DNA of 64,000 bases from contig JAHBMJ010004861.1 of NCBI GenBank assembly GCA_018398765.1, positions 1 to 64,000 on the forward strand, in the 5' to 3' direction. Below are positions 1-11,490 of this stretch, piece after piece. The translations under genes and the position numbers were made by a program. The notes below the pieces were generated by a model, which was not told where the DNA came from, did not search any database, and was given only the letters and a program-made list of their open reading frames with translations. The first letter of the stretch is position 1. Every line of letters starts with the position of its first letter. This stretch comes from Chromera velia (lineage: Eukaryota; Sar; Chromeraceae).

Positions 1-1432
1 AAAGTAAGACATAAATTTATAATTCAATCTAGCTTTGCCAATTGAGGACGTATAAAGCCAATTACTTTAAAGTAATACTTTATGCTGTATCTACTTCTAT
101 TCTAGCCTGCTTGATCCAGTGTCGACTTCAAAAACGAATCTTCGCCAACTCCACAAAAAAATATACAATACTTTTGTCGCCCATGGTAGTAAGATTCATA
201 TCTCCCAGTATATCTCGAAGATTAGCGGCATTAGCATCCTGCATGGTGTAACGCCGGTGTCCTGCCCTATTGAGGCTCAGTGTTCCAATACCAAATATCT
301 AATGCACGGCTTTTAGAGAAAGCGCCTAAACGTATTAGACCCTAGATTAGACTTAATGTTAGGCTAATAAGACTTCTTTGGCTAGCGCTAGCATATATGA
401 TACGCTATATATAATACTGTAATAAATTCGATCCTAGGATAAAATCTGATGTGTGTTTTATTAATTCGATCCTTTATTAAGCTTTGTGCTCGGCTTTGTG
501 GGAGAAGATTGCCTGGTCCAGTACTCACAGTATATCTATTACTTATATACATATATATACTAGTATTGTTCTGTACTGCTCCGACCTTATTCGTCAGAAG
601 GCAGCCAGAATCTATAAAGATCTCTAAGGGACCTAGTCCTAGGCAGAGACAGGATGTAAACCCCGTATAGCGTAAGAGTTTAACGTTGAGTGCTGTGTTC
701 AGTACTGTTTGCAGGTTGATTTTCTCAAAGGGAATTGTTTTCCAAAAAGTGCAGAATTGTCGATCTGATCTTGCCAGAAGTGTTACTTGGATTTCTAATC
801 TTGTTTTGCTGATTGAAAGACTTTGTGTTGCTCATTGAGTCTTCCAGAAAGTCTTTTACGTATGCGATAGTCCATCTTTGGTGTGATGCAGGCCGCGGTT
901 GGTTGGCTCGGCCTTGGCTCGGCATGATCTTATCGCGGCATGGCTCGAAAGACTTCTAAGTCGAAAGACTAGGTCTTGAAGGACTTTAGCTCAGCCTTGC
1001 TGGAAGACTTTAGCTCGGCCTTGCTCACTGCATGAATTCCATACTAGCTCATACTAGAGCTTCATATGGCTTGATCGGGTATTTCTATATTGCTTGATCG
1101 GGTATTATTCTAAGTCTAGACCTTTTAGTACTTAGAGTCTAGGTATTTTTCTTTTTCAAAGTTTGGGGTTCCACTACTACATAACAGTATGTATATGTAT
1201 GTAGTATATATAAAACAGAGGATTCAAACCTAGACTAGTTACCCAGTACGTATCATATAAACGGTGTAGTAACAAACTTATATTAGAAAAACCATGGTCC
1301 AAACGCTAGTACGTAGCAAGTGATATAAGCTGACGGCGATGGTGAATGATGGATAACAATGACAATAATGAGGACGATGATGATGATCGATTTACAATGC
1401 TAACATTATAATATAAAATTTGATTTATTAGG
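1..1432. other. AT-rich non-coding flank
   Basis: No ORF here has coding character; the longest are under 75 codons and rich in I, Y and L from AT-rich DNA. Two short local duplications are visible. A unit reading roughly GACTTTAGCTCGGCCTTGCT occurs twice near 981-1025, and GCTTGATCGGGTATT occurs twice near 1070-1106. I see no RNA gene. Confidence 0.6.
1428..1432. repeat. Target-site duplication, left copy (TTAGG)
   Basis: TTAGG sits directly before the TG start of the left LTR and again at 17052-17056, directly after the right LTR. A 5-bp duplication is the normal size for Ty1/copia integrases. The exact 3' LTR end is uncertain by one or two bases, because the LTR ends TTCACT or TTCAC. Confidence 0.75.
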
Positions 1433-2216
1433 TGTGTTATGCTGCGTGCTCCATAGTTTAAATTTTCCTCGGGGGCTCGGGAGGGTGTGTGTGAAAGAAA
1501 ACGACGGTCCCGTTCCTAGTTAGATTCACGGAGGGTGAATTCCGGTCCCGGCCTTTCCATTTGTCCCTTCGCCCCGAGCCAGAGAAAAGAGCAACGCACA
1601 CATGGCAGCTGTCCACACAGAGTGGCGGGGCGCCTGCGACAGAGGTGTGCATGTTGTGAGTTCCATGGTATGGCCTGCATGCACTTTGGCATTAGAAATA
1701 CACCCGAGGCACTCACCGTGGTGGTGTGTGCTCCAGGCCTTCATATAGGATTCAATTAGGCCGATGGTGCAGTTATGCCATCGGAGGCTTCAGAATTAAT
1801 TCCGGTCCCAAATTAATTTCTAGACAGTCAGACAGACATGCACGGCGGTTACCGTCTGTCTGAATGAGAGACGTGACCTAAAGATTGACAGAGCTTCATG
1901 TGTAGGATCTGTACTGTGCCCTATATCTCTCTATGGTTCTCTTGTGCTCTGAGTAGAGGCACGAGGCCACCAGCAGGAGCGTACTGTGGACTGTGGGGGT
2001 TCATAGATTTTCTGTCTGGTGAAGAGACTGATCAGATATTTATTTCTGATTATCTGTATCGGTCTAGACGAGTACGTTAGGGTGATGTATTCGCTGTGGT
2101 CCTCTAATAGGAGAGAGCCAGGAATTCAGGAGTATAGCAGTTTGAGGATCGACACGGGAGGGCCCATAGGATTCCACTGGAGGAATCTCGAGAGAGGTGA
2201 AACTTTACTTTTCACT
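1433..2216 (+). repeat. 5' LTR
   Basis: This 784-bp block is repeated at 16264-17051. It begins TGTGTTATGCTGCGTGCTCC and ends TTTTCACT. Compared with the 3' copy there are a few dozen substitutions, nearly all transitions, plus a few short indels, including an 8-bp duplication (GCATCAGG-like) in the right copy near 16501-16515. The divergence is a few percent by eye, so the insertion is old. Confidence 0.93.
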
Positions 2217-2230
2217 GGTGCCGTCACTGA
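2216..2230 (+). other. Candidate tRNA primer-binding site
   Basis: TGGTGCCGTCACTG follows the LTR end with no real spacer. Its complement ends in CCA, as the 3' end of a tRNA must. I cannot name the tRNA from sequence alone. The first T may belong to the LTR. Confidence 0.6.
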
Positions 2231-2303
2231 AGAAGTCTCCCGTTATCATTCCAACAACATTCCCCTTGTTGTATTCCTGATTCCCTACTGCAGGTGACTT
2301 ACT

Positions 2304-4547
2304 ATGGGTCCTAAGAAGGACGCTCCCTACGGGTGCGTCGCGATCAAGGGTATGGAGGCGAAGACCGTGGGCGTCTTCGGCCTCACGGACGATGCGGACA
2401 TCATCGAGTGGGTACGGCAATATGCAAATGCTGTTGCCATTCTCGGGGACTCGGACGAGTGGTGCGGCGGGCTCACCCTCACCAACAGGAACAAGGTGGG
2501 GGTCAACGTCAAGCACTACATTGCAAGGACCGAGGTAGAAGTGCTGGAGAAGGTGGTGGAACGGGTGCTCCACCTCAGCTTGGAAGTCTTTGAGCAGCTC
2601 CGGATTTTCCACAGGCACGTTGTGGACTGCGTCTCTCTGCCCGACGCGGAGTGGATGAAGAGATATCTGCAGCGGACCGACGTCCTGAGAATAGGTAAGG
2701 CAAGGATCATAGAAATCAGGGAGCTTCTCTCACACCGAGAGAAGGAGAGAATCTCTGGTCCCCAGTTCAAGTCCCTGAACGAGCAGATCCTCTGCCTGCA
2801 GACTCTGAAGGAACCCTCCTCCCTCTCTCTGTCTCGCCCTGTTGTGTTTTCTTCAGGTGGGGAGCTCTATGGGGGAGCTTCAACAGAGACGAAAGTGAAG
2901 ACTGAGGAGGAGACGGGAGCGATACCAGACACCTCCCGTCAGATGTCTATCCCCATGTCCAGTGAGCACCGTCCGGCCTCTGATGAGCGGGACCGTCGTA
3001 GCAGTAGCAGTTCCAGTGGGGGGGTGCAGGTGGTTGGTGTACGACCTGACACCACCCTGGTGGAGAAGAAAAGGAAGCAGCACGAGGACCTCGTGGCCCA
3101 GATATCGGGTCTGGACGCTGAACGGGGTGCTGATAAGCTCCGAATTCTGGAGATCCAGAAGGAGGAGAATGAAGTGCTGAGTGGCATACCCAAGAAGGAC
3201 AACTTTCCTGAGGGATCCGAAGGGAAGGAGGCGTACGCATCAGAGCTGGCATCTTGGGCCAAGAAGAAAGAGGTCTTCGACGCTGGGAAGGCTGACAGGG
3301 ATACGCTGGTAACGACTCTGCAAGGTCACATTGACCAGTTGGCGTCTGATGTGTTTGCTCTAAACGAGCAGGCCGACAAACTCCGCAAGGAGATAGACGT
3401 GCTCTCTCCTCCTCCCCAGGCTAAGGGCGTCCCTGGGGGTGCTGCTGAAGGCCGCCTGCCTTCGGTATTCCAGATAATCCCCCTTACGGGTGGGGGGGTG
3501 TATCCTGCAGTGTCTCCCCCTGAACCTGCGATGGTGTTTGTAGGTGGGGGGGTGCGTACTGGTGATGTCAGGGCTCCGGCGGCTCCTGACATCTTCTCTT
3601 TCCTGGGAGTTAGGGAGTCGAGTAGGAATCAGGGGAGGCCGAAGTGTGACCCTGAGGATCCCCTCATCGCCTACACCCTGGAGGAGATCTTGACATCGGT
3701 CCCGAAGACCTTTGGGGAGATGTGCGATAAGGTCGTGGCGATAATCTTTACACACTTTTTCAAGACGATCCAGTACTCAACCTCTGCTCTCGTCCTGGAG
3801 TACAAAAGGATTACCTGTAAGCCCTGTCGGTTCGGTACCTACACAGAGCTGCTGGCACATCACAAGCGTCTCCTGAACCACCTAGTTGAGGAGAACATCG
3901 TCCATGAGCTTGGCGTGAAGTACAGGCTCGGGTTCCTGACGGCGCACCTGCCAAACGACCTCATCATGAGGTGGCAAGAGAGGCAGAACCCGATAGACCT
4001 CACCAGCGAAGTAGAGATCATTAAGGAAATCCATGTTATCGCTGCCCAGGCGGAGACCTTCAACAAGTCTCTCGGGGATGCCTGGGACCGGGGCCTGGTT
4101 AAGGGAGCTCTCGTCGAGGACTTGAAGAGAGAGTGGGAACAGAAGGCGGCAACCTTCAGTGTGAGGGACTCGGGGAGTGCCTCGCGGGGGAGTATTATTC
4201 TGAAGGTTCCTTTTGTGGCGTTTGCAGGGCCTGAAGGAGTCCCGCAGAGGAAGTCCCCTTCTAAGGCAAAGGAAAGGAAACTCTCAGGAGGAAAGACCCC
4301 TAACTCTGGCGGGAAGGGCAGGGGCAACTCTGATCGTGGGAGGCAGGGCGGTGCTGGAGGGGGTTTCGGCAAGGGGGATGGCGGGGGGAGCTCTAATCGG
4401 GGATACTCTTCTGGGTCCAATTCCTCTGCTCCCTCCAGTCGATACAATGACAAGGGGGTGGAAGGAAAGGACCGTCCTCCCACTCAGGCCGTTGTCAACC
4501 CCAGGGGCCCCAATAGGAACCCCGTTCTCGATCGATATGGTGTCTAA
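2304..4547 (+). CDS. Retrotransposon gag-like protein (747 aa)
   Basis: This is the first long ORF of the element, starting at an ATG about 90 bp after the 5' LTR. The N-terminal third is compact. It is followed by a Ser-rich stretch, a charged coiled-coil-like region (about residues 250-370), a region resembling a retrotransposon capsid helical domain (about 470-640), and a Gly/Arg/Ser-rich basic C-terminus (about 660-740) that suits RNA binding. No zinc knuckle lies inside the ORF, but a damaged one lies downstream in the same frame (4797-4838), so the stop at 4545-4547 is probably premature. The role would be assembly of the RNA-protein particle. The assignment rests on position and composition, since gag sequences diverge quickly. 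Confidence 0.75.
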   Translation: MGPKKDAPYGCVAIKGMEAKTVGVFGLTDDADIIEWVRQYANAVAILGDSDEWCGGLTLTNRNKVGVNVKHYIARTEVEVLEKVVERVLHLSLEVFEQLRIFHRHVVDCVSLPDAEWMKRYLQRTDVLRIGKARIIEIRELLSHREKERISGPQFKSLNEQILCLQTLKEPSSLSLSRPVVFSSGGELYGGASTETKVKTEEETGAIPDTSRQMSIPMSSEHRPASDERDRRSSSSSSGGVQVVGVRPDTTLVEKKRKQHEDLVAQISGLDAERGADKLRILEIQKEENEVLSGIPKKDNFPEGSEGKEAYASELASWAKKKEVFDAGKADRDTLVTTLQGHIDQLASDVFALNEQADKLRKEIDVLSPPPQAKGVPGGAAEGRLPSVFQIIPLTGGGVYPAVSPPEPAMVFVGGGVRTGDVRAPAAPDIFSFLGVRESSRNQGRPKCDPEDPLIAYTLEEILTSVPKTFGEMCDKVVAIIFTHFFKTIQYSTSALVLEYKRITCKPCRFGTYTELLAHHKRLLNHLVEENIVHELGVKYRLGFLTAHLPNDLIMRWQERQNPIDLTSEVEIIKEIHVIAAQAETFNKSLGDAWDRGLVKGALVEDLKREWEQKAATFSVRDSGSASRGSIILKVPFVAFAGPEGVPQRKSPSKAKERKLSGGKTPNSGGKGRGNSDRGRQGGAGGGFGKGDGGGSSNRGYSSGSNSSAPSSRYNDKGVEGKDRPPTQAVVNPRGPNRNPVLDRYGV

Positions 4548-5146
4548 CACTGGGATGGAACCGGATCGGATGCATTCATCGGGACGATGGCGGGACCTGG
4601 AGAAACTCCCATCAAATCCGGTTAGTTGGATGGAGAGTTTGGATCTTTGTGGGACCAAGCGTGTTGGGATCCTGCCAGCAGGAAGAGCCTTCCCCATGGG
4701 TACCGTGACGGGCAGTGGCTGAGATGCAACCGTCCGGACGGACATGCAGAGTGGGGGGGCCATGGGGCCTGTCCTTAGATTTAGAAGAAAGACGGCTGCC
4801 CAGCGTATAAAACGATAGGCCATGCTCCCAACAACTGCCCTGACGAGAACGCGAAGAAGCAGTGGATGATGAAGCAGATGGACAAGACCGGGCAGGACAA
4901 GGGCGGCTCGGGGGGCCGCCTTAAGGGTCCTCCCATCCTCCAGGAGGAGGAGGCCATGGAGGCAGCTCCGGAGACCGTCGAGGGTCTCCCTTTCCTGGTC
5001 GTGGGGGCGGCTCAGGGGGGAGAAGAGGCGGTGGGGGTCGCGGCTGTGGTGGGCGCACCCTTTCTCCTGGCAGGTTCAACAACGAGAACTTCGAGAAGAA
5101 GAACTCAGACTCCGGACAGGCGCAGCGGGGGGGTAATGTCCCTCCT
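4548..5146 (+). pseudogene. Broken C-terminal gag region with damaged zinc knuckle
   Basis: This continues the gag reading frame but is interrupted by stops. At 4797-4838 the frame reads CPAYKTIGHAPNNC. This has the spacing of a CX2CX4HX4C nucleocapsid knuckle, with the second cysteine codon now TAT (Tyr), a G-to-A transition from TGT. The following DNA to about 5140 is Gly/Arg-rich in other frames and has no clear product. Confidence 0.55.
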
Positions 5147-6461
5147 GTGTCCTCGCAGACTGTCGGTCCTGGGAGTCAGGACGATGATGATCATGTCGTA
5201 GTGATGGGTGGCGTCTCACGTGGGAAGGGGGACTCGTTTAACCTGACCATCCACGTATCCAAGGGTGAGGAGAAGATCACTCACGGGGAGGGGTCTCTCG
5301 GAAAGGTTCACTTTGCAGACCAGCTTAGCCTCCCTATGTACTATGAGCCTGGAGCCAAGTACTCGCCCGACTACGACACAACGACCTTCCATGTGTGGCA
5401 TGATGGGGCTATGGAGCGCCTGTCTGCCTAGGATCCTATTGGGACCTACATAGGGGTCGATGTATGGAGAGAAGGAGTCTGTGGAGCCTGGCAAACGATC
5501 TTGTCCGACAAGTCTGAAAGGACAGGCTTGGAACGTATGGGGTGGGCTATCTTCCCTGCAGGTTTGGAGACTTACATGACGGTCATGCAAGCCTTCCAGT
5601 CGGAGTTCACTGCGGAAGGAGTCCAGCGCATCAGGAATATGATGGAGGAGCAGGACCCCCATCTCCCTGAGGTCATCTCTCGCACGCGGGGACCGGAGGA
5701 CGAGACCACCATGGGTGCGGTGCCCTCTGGATCGAAGTCTGCGGTCTATACAGTCTTCCAGTATGAGAGTGAACTGATGAACGACCCAAGCAGGACCCGG
5801 CGTTGGGCTGGGTTTCCAGAGAAGTTCGAGGTCTACAAGGTTTCGGAAAATACGAGATCCCAAATCCCCGAGCTTGTCGAGTACAGGGTCCTCAAGATCT
5901 ATATTAACTCCTGTACGTTCGGGAACCTCATCTCATGGAGGAAGGTGAGGAGCCTTATCCATGCCTTTGGGGGGCCGGATATCCCGGACTGGACTGGTTT
6001 GTTCACGGGGGGCATTGGGGAGGAGGGTGATGGGCCCCCAGACGGGAGGCTTCCCAGAAGGACGCAGCACCGCCGGGGTCCGGCACTATGAGTATCTTGT
6101 CATGGGACAAGATTTCATTGAGTGGAAGGTGCAGTTGGAGATGCCCCTCCAGTTATGGAGACTGGGGGATGAGGCGATGTTCTTTTGTCCTACAGTTCTG
6201 GGCATCCAGTTCGGGACTCACGACCCCTCCGGCGCTCCTAAGAACATTGTCGTCCCCTGCCTCCTCCACACGGTCGATCAGCCGAACCTTCCTGACGTGC
6301 TGATTCGCAATGCTCCTGGTGCAGGTCTCTTCATCCCTCGTTCTTCACCGAAGGATGTCCTTCCCGCCTACCACGTGTGGGCTGAGAAAATGAAGGAGGA
6401 GAGGCAGATCTCATATGGGGTGAGGCTGTCTATGGACTTGATGTACCAGGAGGGGGTGTGA
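5147..6461 (+). pseudogene. Fragmented protease / pre-integrase region
   Basis: Open stretches at 5147-5431 and 5501-6091 share one frame, separated by a stop. A third at 5961-6461 is in another frame. Together they bridge gag and integrase, where copia elements carry the aspartic protease. I could not find a convincing LDSGA-type protease motif, so the protease is either strongly diverged or destroyed. The composition (balanced, few repeats) still looks protein-coding. Confidence 0.5.
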
Positions 6462-6593
6462 CAGGGAATTCCGCAGGTTGATGTTGAGGTCATGGACACT
6501 CCTTTTAAGGTGGGGGCACCGGAGGCCTGCATCATCCACAAGCCCTAGGGAGACAGGCCGGACGGGTACGGCCTCAACCACCTCCCTCGAGCA

Positions 6594-8066
6594 GTGTACG
6601 ACTACAGCTCGCACTACAAGGCCGTTCCGAACGAGTCCTTTGAGCACTCCCTTGGGGGAGGTCCCCAAGGTGGGTCATGCGGGTACCGGTTCCAGTCACT
6701 GCACGAGGTGTGGGACTGGCGAAACAAGGCGCGGCAGCTGAAGCAGCAGAGGGATCCTTACGAGAGGATTCCCCGAACCCCTCTCCCCGATACGGAGAAG
6801 AAGAGGTCGGCTAAGAAGGACTTCAGAGCCACACCCGACGGCGTCGAAGTCCTTGTAGCTGCCTACCCGATCACGTATTGGGTCGTGGGTGGATGGACTA
6901 CTTCGGAGCTGGCGGACACAGACCACTGTCAGCAAGGTCCCTTTCTCGCAGTGAGAAAGTTTGATGCTGGGGGCGCTGCCTACTTCAAACCATGGGACTA
7001 CGGGTATGAAAGGACGCACCTGGCTGCCTTCTCGGCCGTCTCGGTCGACCAGAAGCGTGAGGCGATGGCGCTGCACATGCGCTATGGACACTAGAACTTC
7101 GACGATCTCAAGGAGACTCTCGCGGCTGAGGGTATTGAGATCGATGAGGACTGCAGAAGGTGGGTTTCTGCGTGTCCCCTCTGTCAGCTGAAAAATGCGA
7201 TCACTCCCCGGATCCATAAAAGGAGTGAGCAGTTATCGGCAGATTGGAGGCCGATCAAGGGAATGGTCTGGATCGTCGACATCTGGTTCTTCAAGGACCT
7301 TCTCGTGAAGGCCGAGACAGGAGGCTTCGGAATGATGGTCGTCCTCTACAAGCCAGGAGCCGGGTTTTCTCTGGCCCACCCAGCTAAGGAGAAGGATGAG
7401 GCTTCCCTCATCGACTGCGCGCATTACTTTGCTCGCTGGCTGGGGCGTCCGCACCTGGTATGCATGGACGGAGAGAAGGCGGGAGCGGGTGCCTCCTTCC
7501 AGTCGTGGCTTCGGGGGGACGGGTCCCCCAGACTACACCCCATCAAGTACTGTCAGGGACCTCCGTACGTTGGAAAGGGTCTGCAGGCTCTGGTTGAGCG
7601 CTGCATATTCAGCAATCGGGAGGGAGTGGCCCTCCTCATGTCGGACCTGAACAACCGTTTTCCCCTTGCTGTGATTCACCTTGTGGCGATGGGGGAATGT
7701 TGGGGGTATTCCTGTGCGTTTCACAGAACGGTGGGGGGCATCCCTTTTACCCTGACCTTTCGAAGAGCGCCTCCTGGATGGAGAGTGGGGGACACCGCGG
7801 TGGTGTCCATGCCCTCCCTGGGAACGGAGTTGCGCGGAGTCATTGTGCAGTTCTTGGCTCCGCTTATGCACGATGTTGTCGCGGTTCTCCACAGGCACAA
7901 GGAGAAAAACGTTCAAGGGGAACGTTTTACCATCCTGCAGGTCCACCCGGAGCATCTGCAGACGGTCCCGGACAACTTCTGCCTCTGGGGGGGGCCTCGT
8001 TTCGATCGGGAAGGAACCATCCTCCTGGCTCCGGCGGGTGGAGACCAGGAGGATCTTCGACTCTGA
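6594..8066 (+). pseudogene. Integrase region (zinc-binding plus DDE core) with in-frame stop
   Basis: One frame runs from 6594 to 8066 with internal stops, the clearest being TAG at 7092-7094. The HHCC zinc-binding domain is visible as LHMRYGH just before the stop and SACPLC just after it. The catalytic core follows, with Asp in IVDIWF (codon near 7278), Asp in VCMDGEKAG (near 7467) and Glu in ALVERC (near 7596), the D-D-E triad of rve integrases. The preceding 6594-7070 part looks like the pre-integrase segment. The stop lies where CAG would read Gln, so a single C-to-T change would explain it. Confidence 0.8.
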
Positions 8067-8468
8067 AAAACTTCTGCAAGGCAGGAGGGGGGCACAGGCG
8101 CTCGCTACTGCAGAAGGGCAGGTAGGAGCGACCTTGGTCACAGCGGATTCCCTCTAGTCCTTCCGGGTACATCTCCAGTGGGACGATACGAGGGGTTGCA
8201 GCGAGAGACACAGTGGCCGGCGAGGAAATTTTCTTTCCAGCTGGCTGATAAGGGCGAAGGTGTCGTGGGCTTGCGGGAAGCCCCTCGCCTCACTCACCTT
8301 CATGAGGGCCATCAGGAGATTTTAAGCACGGAGGCGTAGGCGTCGGCTTCGTCATCGTCTTCCTCTGCCCTCCCCTCTACACTGCCTCCCTCCCTCCGTC
8401 CCCCTGCTCCTGCAGAGCCTCCCGAACCCTCCCTTGCTTAGGCCGAGGCCTCGGTAAGGGAAGCAGGG

Positions 8469-10019
8469 GTGGCGGGCGCCCGACCACGGTCTCCCTCTGC
8501 TGCTGTGTCCAACAGGGCTTCCGTCGACTCCGAGGAGTTGCCGCTGCCAGATTTCTTTGTCGCGCTTAGCTTTTCGATGAAGGGAACCATCCTGGACCCG
8601 TCAGGCCCTGGGGTGCTGCGCACGCCGGGGATGGTGCGGCAGTGCACTCGCGCTCCTTCGCGGGGAAGGCGGGTGAAGGATCCAGGCCCCGTCTTTTATA
8701 ACAAGAAGGGGAACCGCCTCCTAGGGGCTGACGGGGAGCCCCTGGGGTACAATTGGAAGGTGGAGCGGCCCGTGTTCATGACGTACCACCGGGGGGTGTA
8801 TAACGCTTGGACTCGTCGTTTCGCGCTCATGCTTCACCCCGATTTGGGGGAGATAACGCAGGGAGAGGTTTTTGATACCCTCAAGAACTATTTGGCACCC
8901 CAACTGATAAAGGGTGTCAAGGGGGACTCATGGAGAAGCGGGAGTGCAACAAAGACGCAGGATGAAATCCAGGAAGCACGTGGGATGTTCCTTGGAGACA
9001 TGGGTTTCGATCTTGAGGAGGACAGCCTCAAGAAGATCATGTCACATAACCAGGGCGTCTATCTGCACTCGCCTCCACAGCCCCGTCGGATTGAGATCCC
9101 AGAGGGGTGGACCACTTCGATGAGTCTCCGAGTCTCCATTGCTCCCGATGCGGCTGGGGGCAAGCGTAGGGGGCGATACTACATACACATGGCGCTCAAC
9201 TACTTGGACAGGCCCAAGCAAGAGTGGATCGAGGCTGACAGGGAATTGAGGGAGACAGACGGTCTGTCTCAGATTGAGCCCCCGGGAGCTAAGTATACCT
9301 ACTGGACCCCTTTGGAGGGGAAGTTCTGGACAGTCGGGCTGTCTATGGCTGTGGGTTTTCCCGAGAGGTACTACGGGTACAAGCGGATTGAGTTCCAGAA
9401 CTATGTTCTTCCGAGCTCCTATGACCCGGATCCGGTGGTGGCAAGCATCCGGGCGTACATGGAAGGAGGAGATCGGATGATGGAACACTTTTGGGACGTG
9501 TTCTGGGGGACAAAAAGCAACGAAGATGAGAAGACGTGGTGCCTCGTGTATGAGATGTGCTACCAGGTCAGGTGTATGTTCTACCGGTCGAAGCACCACA
9601 ATGACTGCTCGCGCCCCATCATGTTCGAGAGAGAAGACCCCACGGTAGAGGTCGTCCCTCCCAAGGACCCCAGAGATAGGGTCGACAAGAACGAGGTCGG
9701 CCGCGGGGACCGAGCTTGGGAGGAGCTCTCAGATACATCTGTAGCAAAGACAAGCAGAGAGAGAAGGGGAGGGGAAGGGTCCCCTTACGCTCGTGTTTCG
9801 GGTGCTGAGGATGAGGAGACTGAGGAAGACACCTTCGCTTCTGAGTCTCTGCTGTGGGGCAGATCAAGCGGATCAGACAGAGACGATGGAGATGACGGGG
9901 GGGATCCTCCTGATGGAGATGGAGGTCACAGGGACCCTTCCCCAGACGATTCTCCACACGACCTACCTCCAGCCTCCAGGGGGTTATTCTGGAGGAGACT
10001 GGGGCAGGGGAACAGATGA
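8469..10019 (+). CDS. Unrecognised ORF between integrase and RT (about 516 aa)
   Basis: This long open frame lies between the integrase core and reverse transcriptase, where standard copia elements have only a short linker. The first codon of the open frame is GTG, so the true start is uncertain and it may be part of the polyprotein. Residues 1-400 look globular, rich in W, Y, F and charged residues (for example [17 protein letters not shown] and [13 protein letters not shown]). The last 110 residues are acidic and disordered. I recognise no family. It could be an envelope-like or capsid-like accessory domain, but there is no signal peptide or membrane segment, so that is only a possibility. 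Confidence 0.6.
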   Translation: MAGARPRSPSAAVSNRASVDSEELPLPDFFVALSFSMKGTILDPSGPGVLRTPGMVRQCTRAPSRGRRVKDPGPVFYNKKGNRLLGADGEPLGYNWKVERPVFMTYHRGVYNAWTRRFALMLHPDLGEITQGEVFDTLKNYLAPQLIKGVKGDSWRSGSATKTQDEIQEARGMFLGDMGFDLEEDSLKKIMSHNQGVYLHSPPQPRRIEIPEGWTTSMSLRVSIAPDAAGGKRRGRYYIHMALNYLDRPKQEWIEADRELRETDGLSQIEPPGAKYTYWTPLEGKFWTVGLSMAVGFPERYYGYKRIEFQNYVLPSSYDPDPVVASIRAYMEGGDRMMEHFWDVFWGTKSNEDEKTWCLVYEMCYQVRCMFYRSKHHNDCSRPIMFEREDPTVEVVPPKDPRDRVDKNEVGRGDRAWEELSDTSVAKTSRERRGGEGSPYARVSGAEDEETEEDTFASESLLWGRSSGSDRDDGDDGGDPPDGDGGHRDPSPDDSPHDLPPASRGLFWRRLGQGNR

Positions 10020-11355
10020 TGAGGGAGGTGGAAATGGCGGGGGGGACATTCCTCCCGGATCTTCCCAAGCTCTACATCATGGCATCTCCGTTGGGGAGAG
10101 GGCCCGCCTCCATCTATCTGCTCGCAGACGATCGCGAAGATCGTCTGGGAGAAGGATCTTCTCCGGGGATGACGGAGACGACGAAAGAGGGGCAGAGTCT
10201 TTAGCCGAGAGGGGTAGAGGTGATGAGTCAGAACCGGAGGATAGGCCGATTGACCCTTCTGCGCACCCAGGGGGCGCAGATAGGTCCCGGTCCGAACAAG
10301 GAACTCCCATCTGAGAGAGAAGAGTTTTAGGTCCAGCTGTGCTGGAGCTCTCCTCGTACGATTGTCAGCCGATGGAGGCCCACCCCATGAAGGGGGCAGT
10401 TGTTCAGAGGGACAACAGGAGAAAGCTTGTGGCTCTCCACTTAAAAACGCGTAGGAGCTACGGATGGGCAGACCTCGCACCCGATCTTTCGGTAAGGGAC
10501 CCCCTCGCTTTCAAGGTCAAGGAAATCAGGAACGGGAGAGTGAAGTGGTTGTCTATCAAGCACGTGTTCGACATTCGGGGAGGAAGAGTCCCTGAAGAGG
10601 CTGTGCGTATGATTGATGACCCCGTCCAGCTCCGCGAAGTTGGAGTTTAGAAACTCCTGGAGGAAAAAAGGGTAGGGGGTGCAAAGGGCTCTGCAGACGC
10701 AGTCTCTGCAGATCCCTCTGCATCGTCGTCTTCCTCTGCTGTGCCTTCCTTTTCTATTGTCCTTGCTGTGCCTTCTGTCGAGGGGGAGTCACGTGTTATC
10801 CCCGAGGCTGCTGAGTCTCAACATGTTGTTCCTTCGAACGCAGGCGGAGAGGAGCGAGCGGAGGATCATGGGGGTCCTCCTGCTGCCGAGGGGGCATCTG
10901 ATAAAGGGAATAAGGTTGGGGGAGTTGAGCTACTGGGCCCGATTGCGGAGAATATGGAGACGGATGAGGAGCCTCCATCTCTGGTGGCGTCTACAGACAG
11001 GGACGGGTATGTCTCGGATGCCAGCTTGTCAAGGTTTGAGGCAAGCGGCCTGGGCTTCGGGAGCGACAGCAGCTCCTCGGATGAAGAGTGGGGTGTCTTG
11101 GGGGGTCGGAAACTTCCCAGGGCCAGAGAAGGACCCATCGTGAGGCAAAACCCGCCCAAGGAGGAGGTTGAGGAGATGAACAAGGTGGATGAGGTTTTGC
11201 AGGACCCGCAGTGGGAGAGGTTCAACACCCTCTGTATGATGGAGGTTTTGAGGGAGGAGCGAGCAAGGAGAGTGCCCGAGGTGACGGGGGGGAACTGGAA
11301 TGATGATTTCCGGGGGGAGAGAGGCATTCCATCGTTCGCTGGGGTGATAGCATAG
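10016..11355 (+). pseudogene. Linker ORF fragments upstream of RT
   Basis: Three overlapping open stretches (10016-10314, 10339-10650 and 10741-11355) occupy the DNA before RT. The 10339-10650 piece has a compact hydrophobic pattern (for example [18 protein letters not shown]) that could be a small beta-rich domain. The 10741-11355 piece is acidic and Ser/Glu-rich (residues about 40-130), like the disordered linker before many copia RT domains. Frame changes between them suggest damage. Confidence 0.45.
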
Positions 11356-11490
11356 GAGAGGGAAGAGAGCAGTCCCAAACAGGCTGGGACACCCAAGAGC
11401 CCCACTAGGAGTAGGTGGTGTGGTCTTCCTCACCTGTCTTGCCTTTCTTCCAGGAACCCTCGGTCAGGGTTCCTGTTCACGGGGGCTGCC

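Noticed and set aside
3860-4483. 207-codon Pro/Leu-rich minus-strand ORF in the retrotransposon
   Set aside because: It is a mirror of the Gly/Arg-rich gag C-terminus and has no domain signal.
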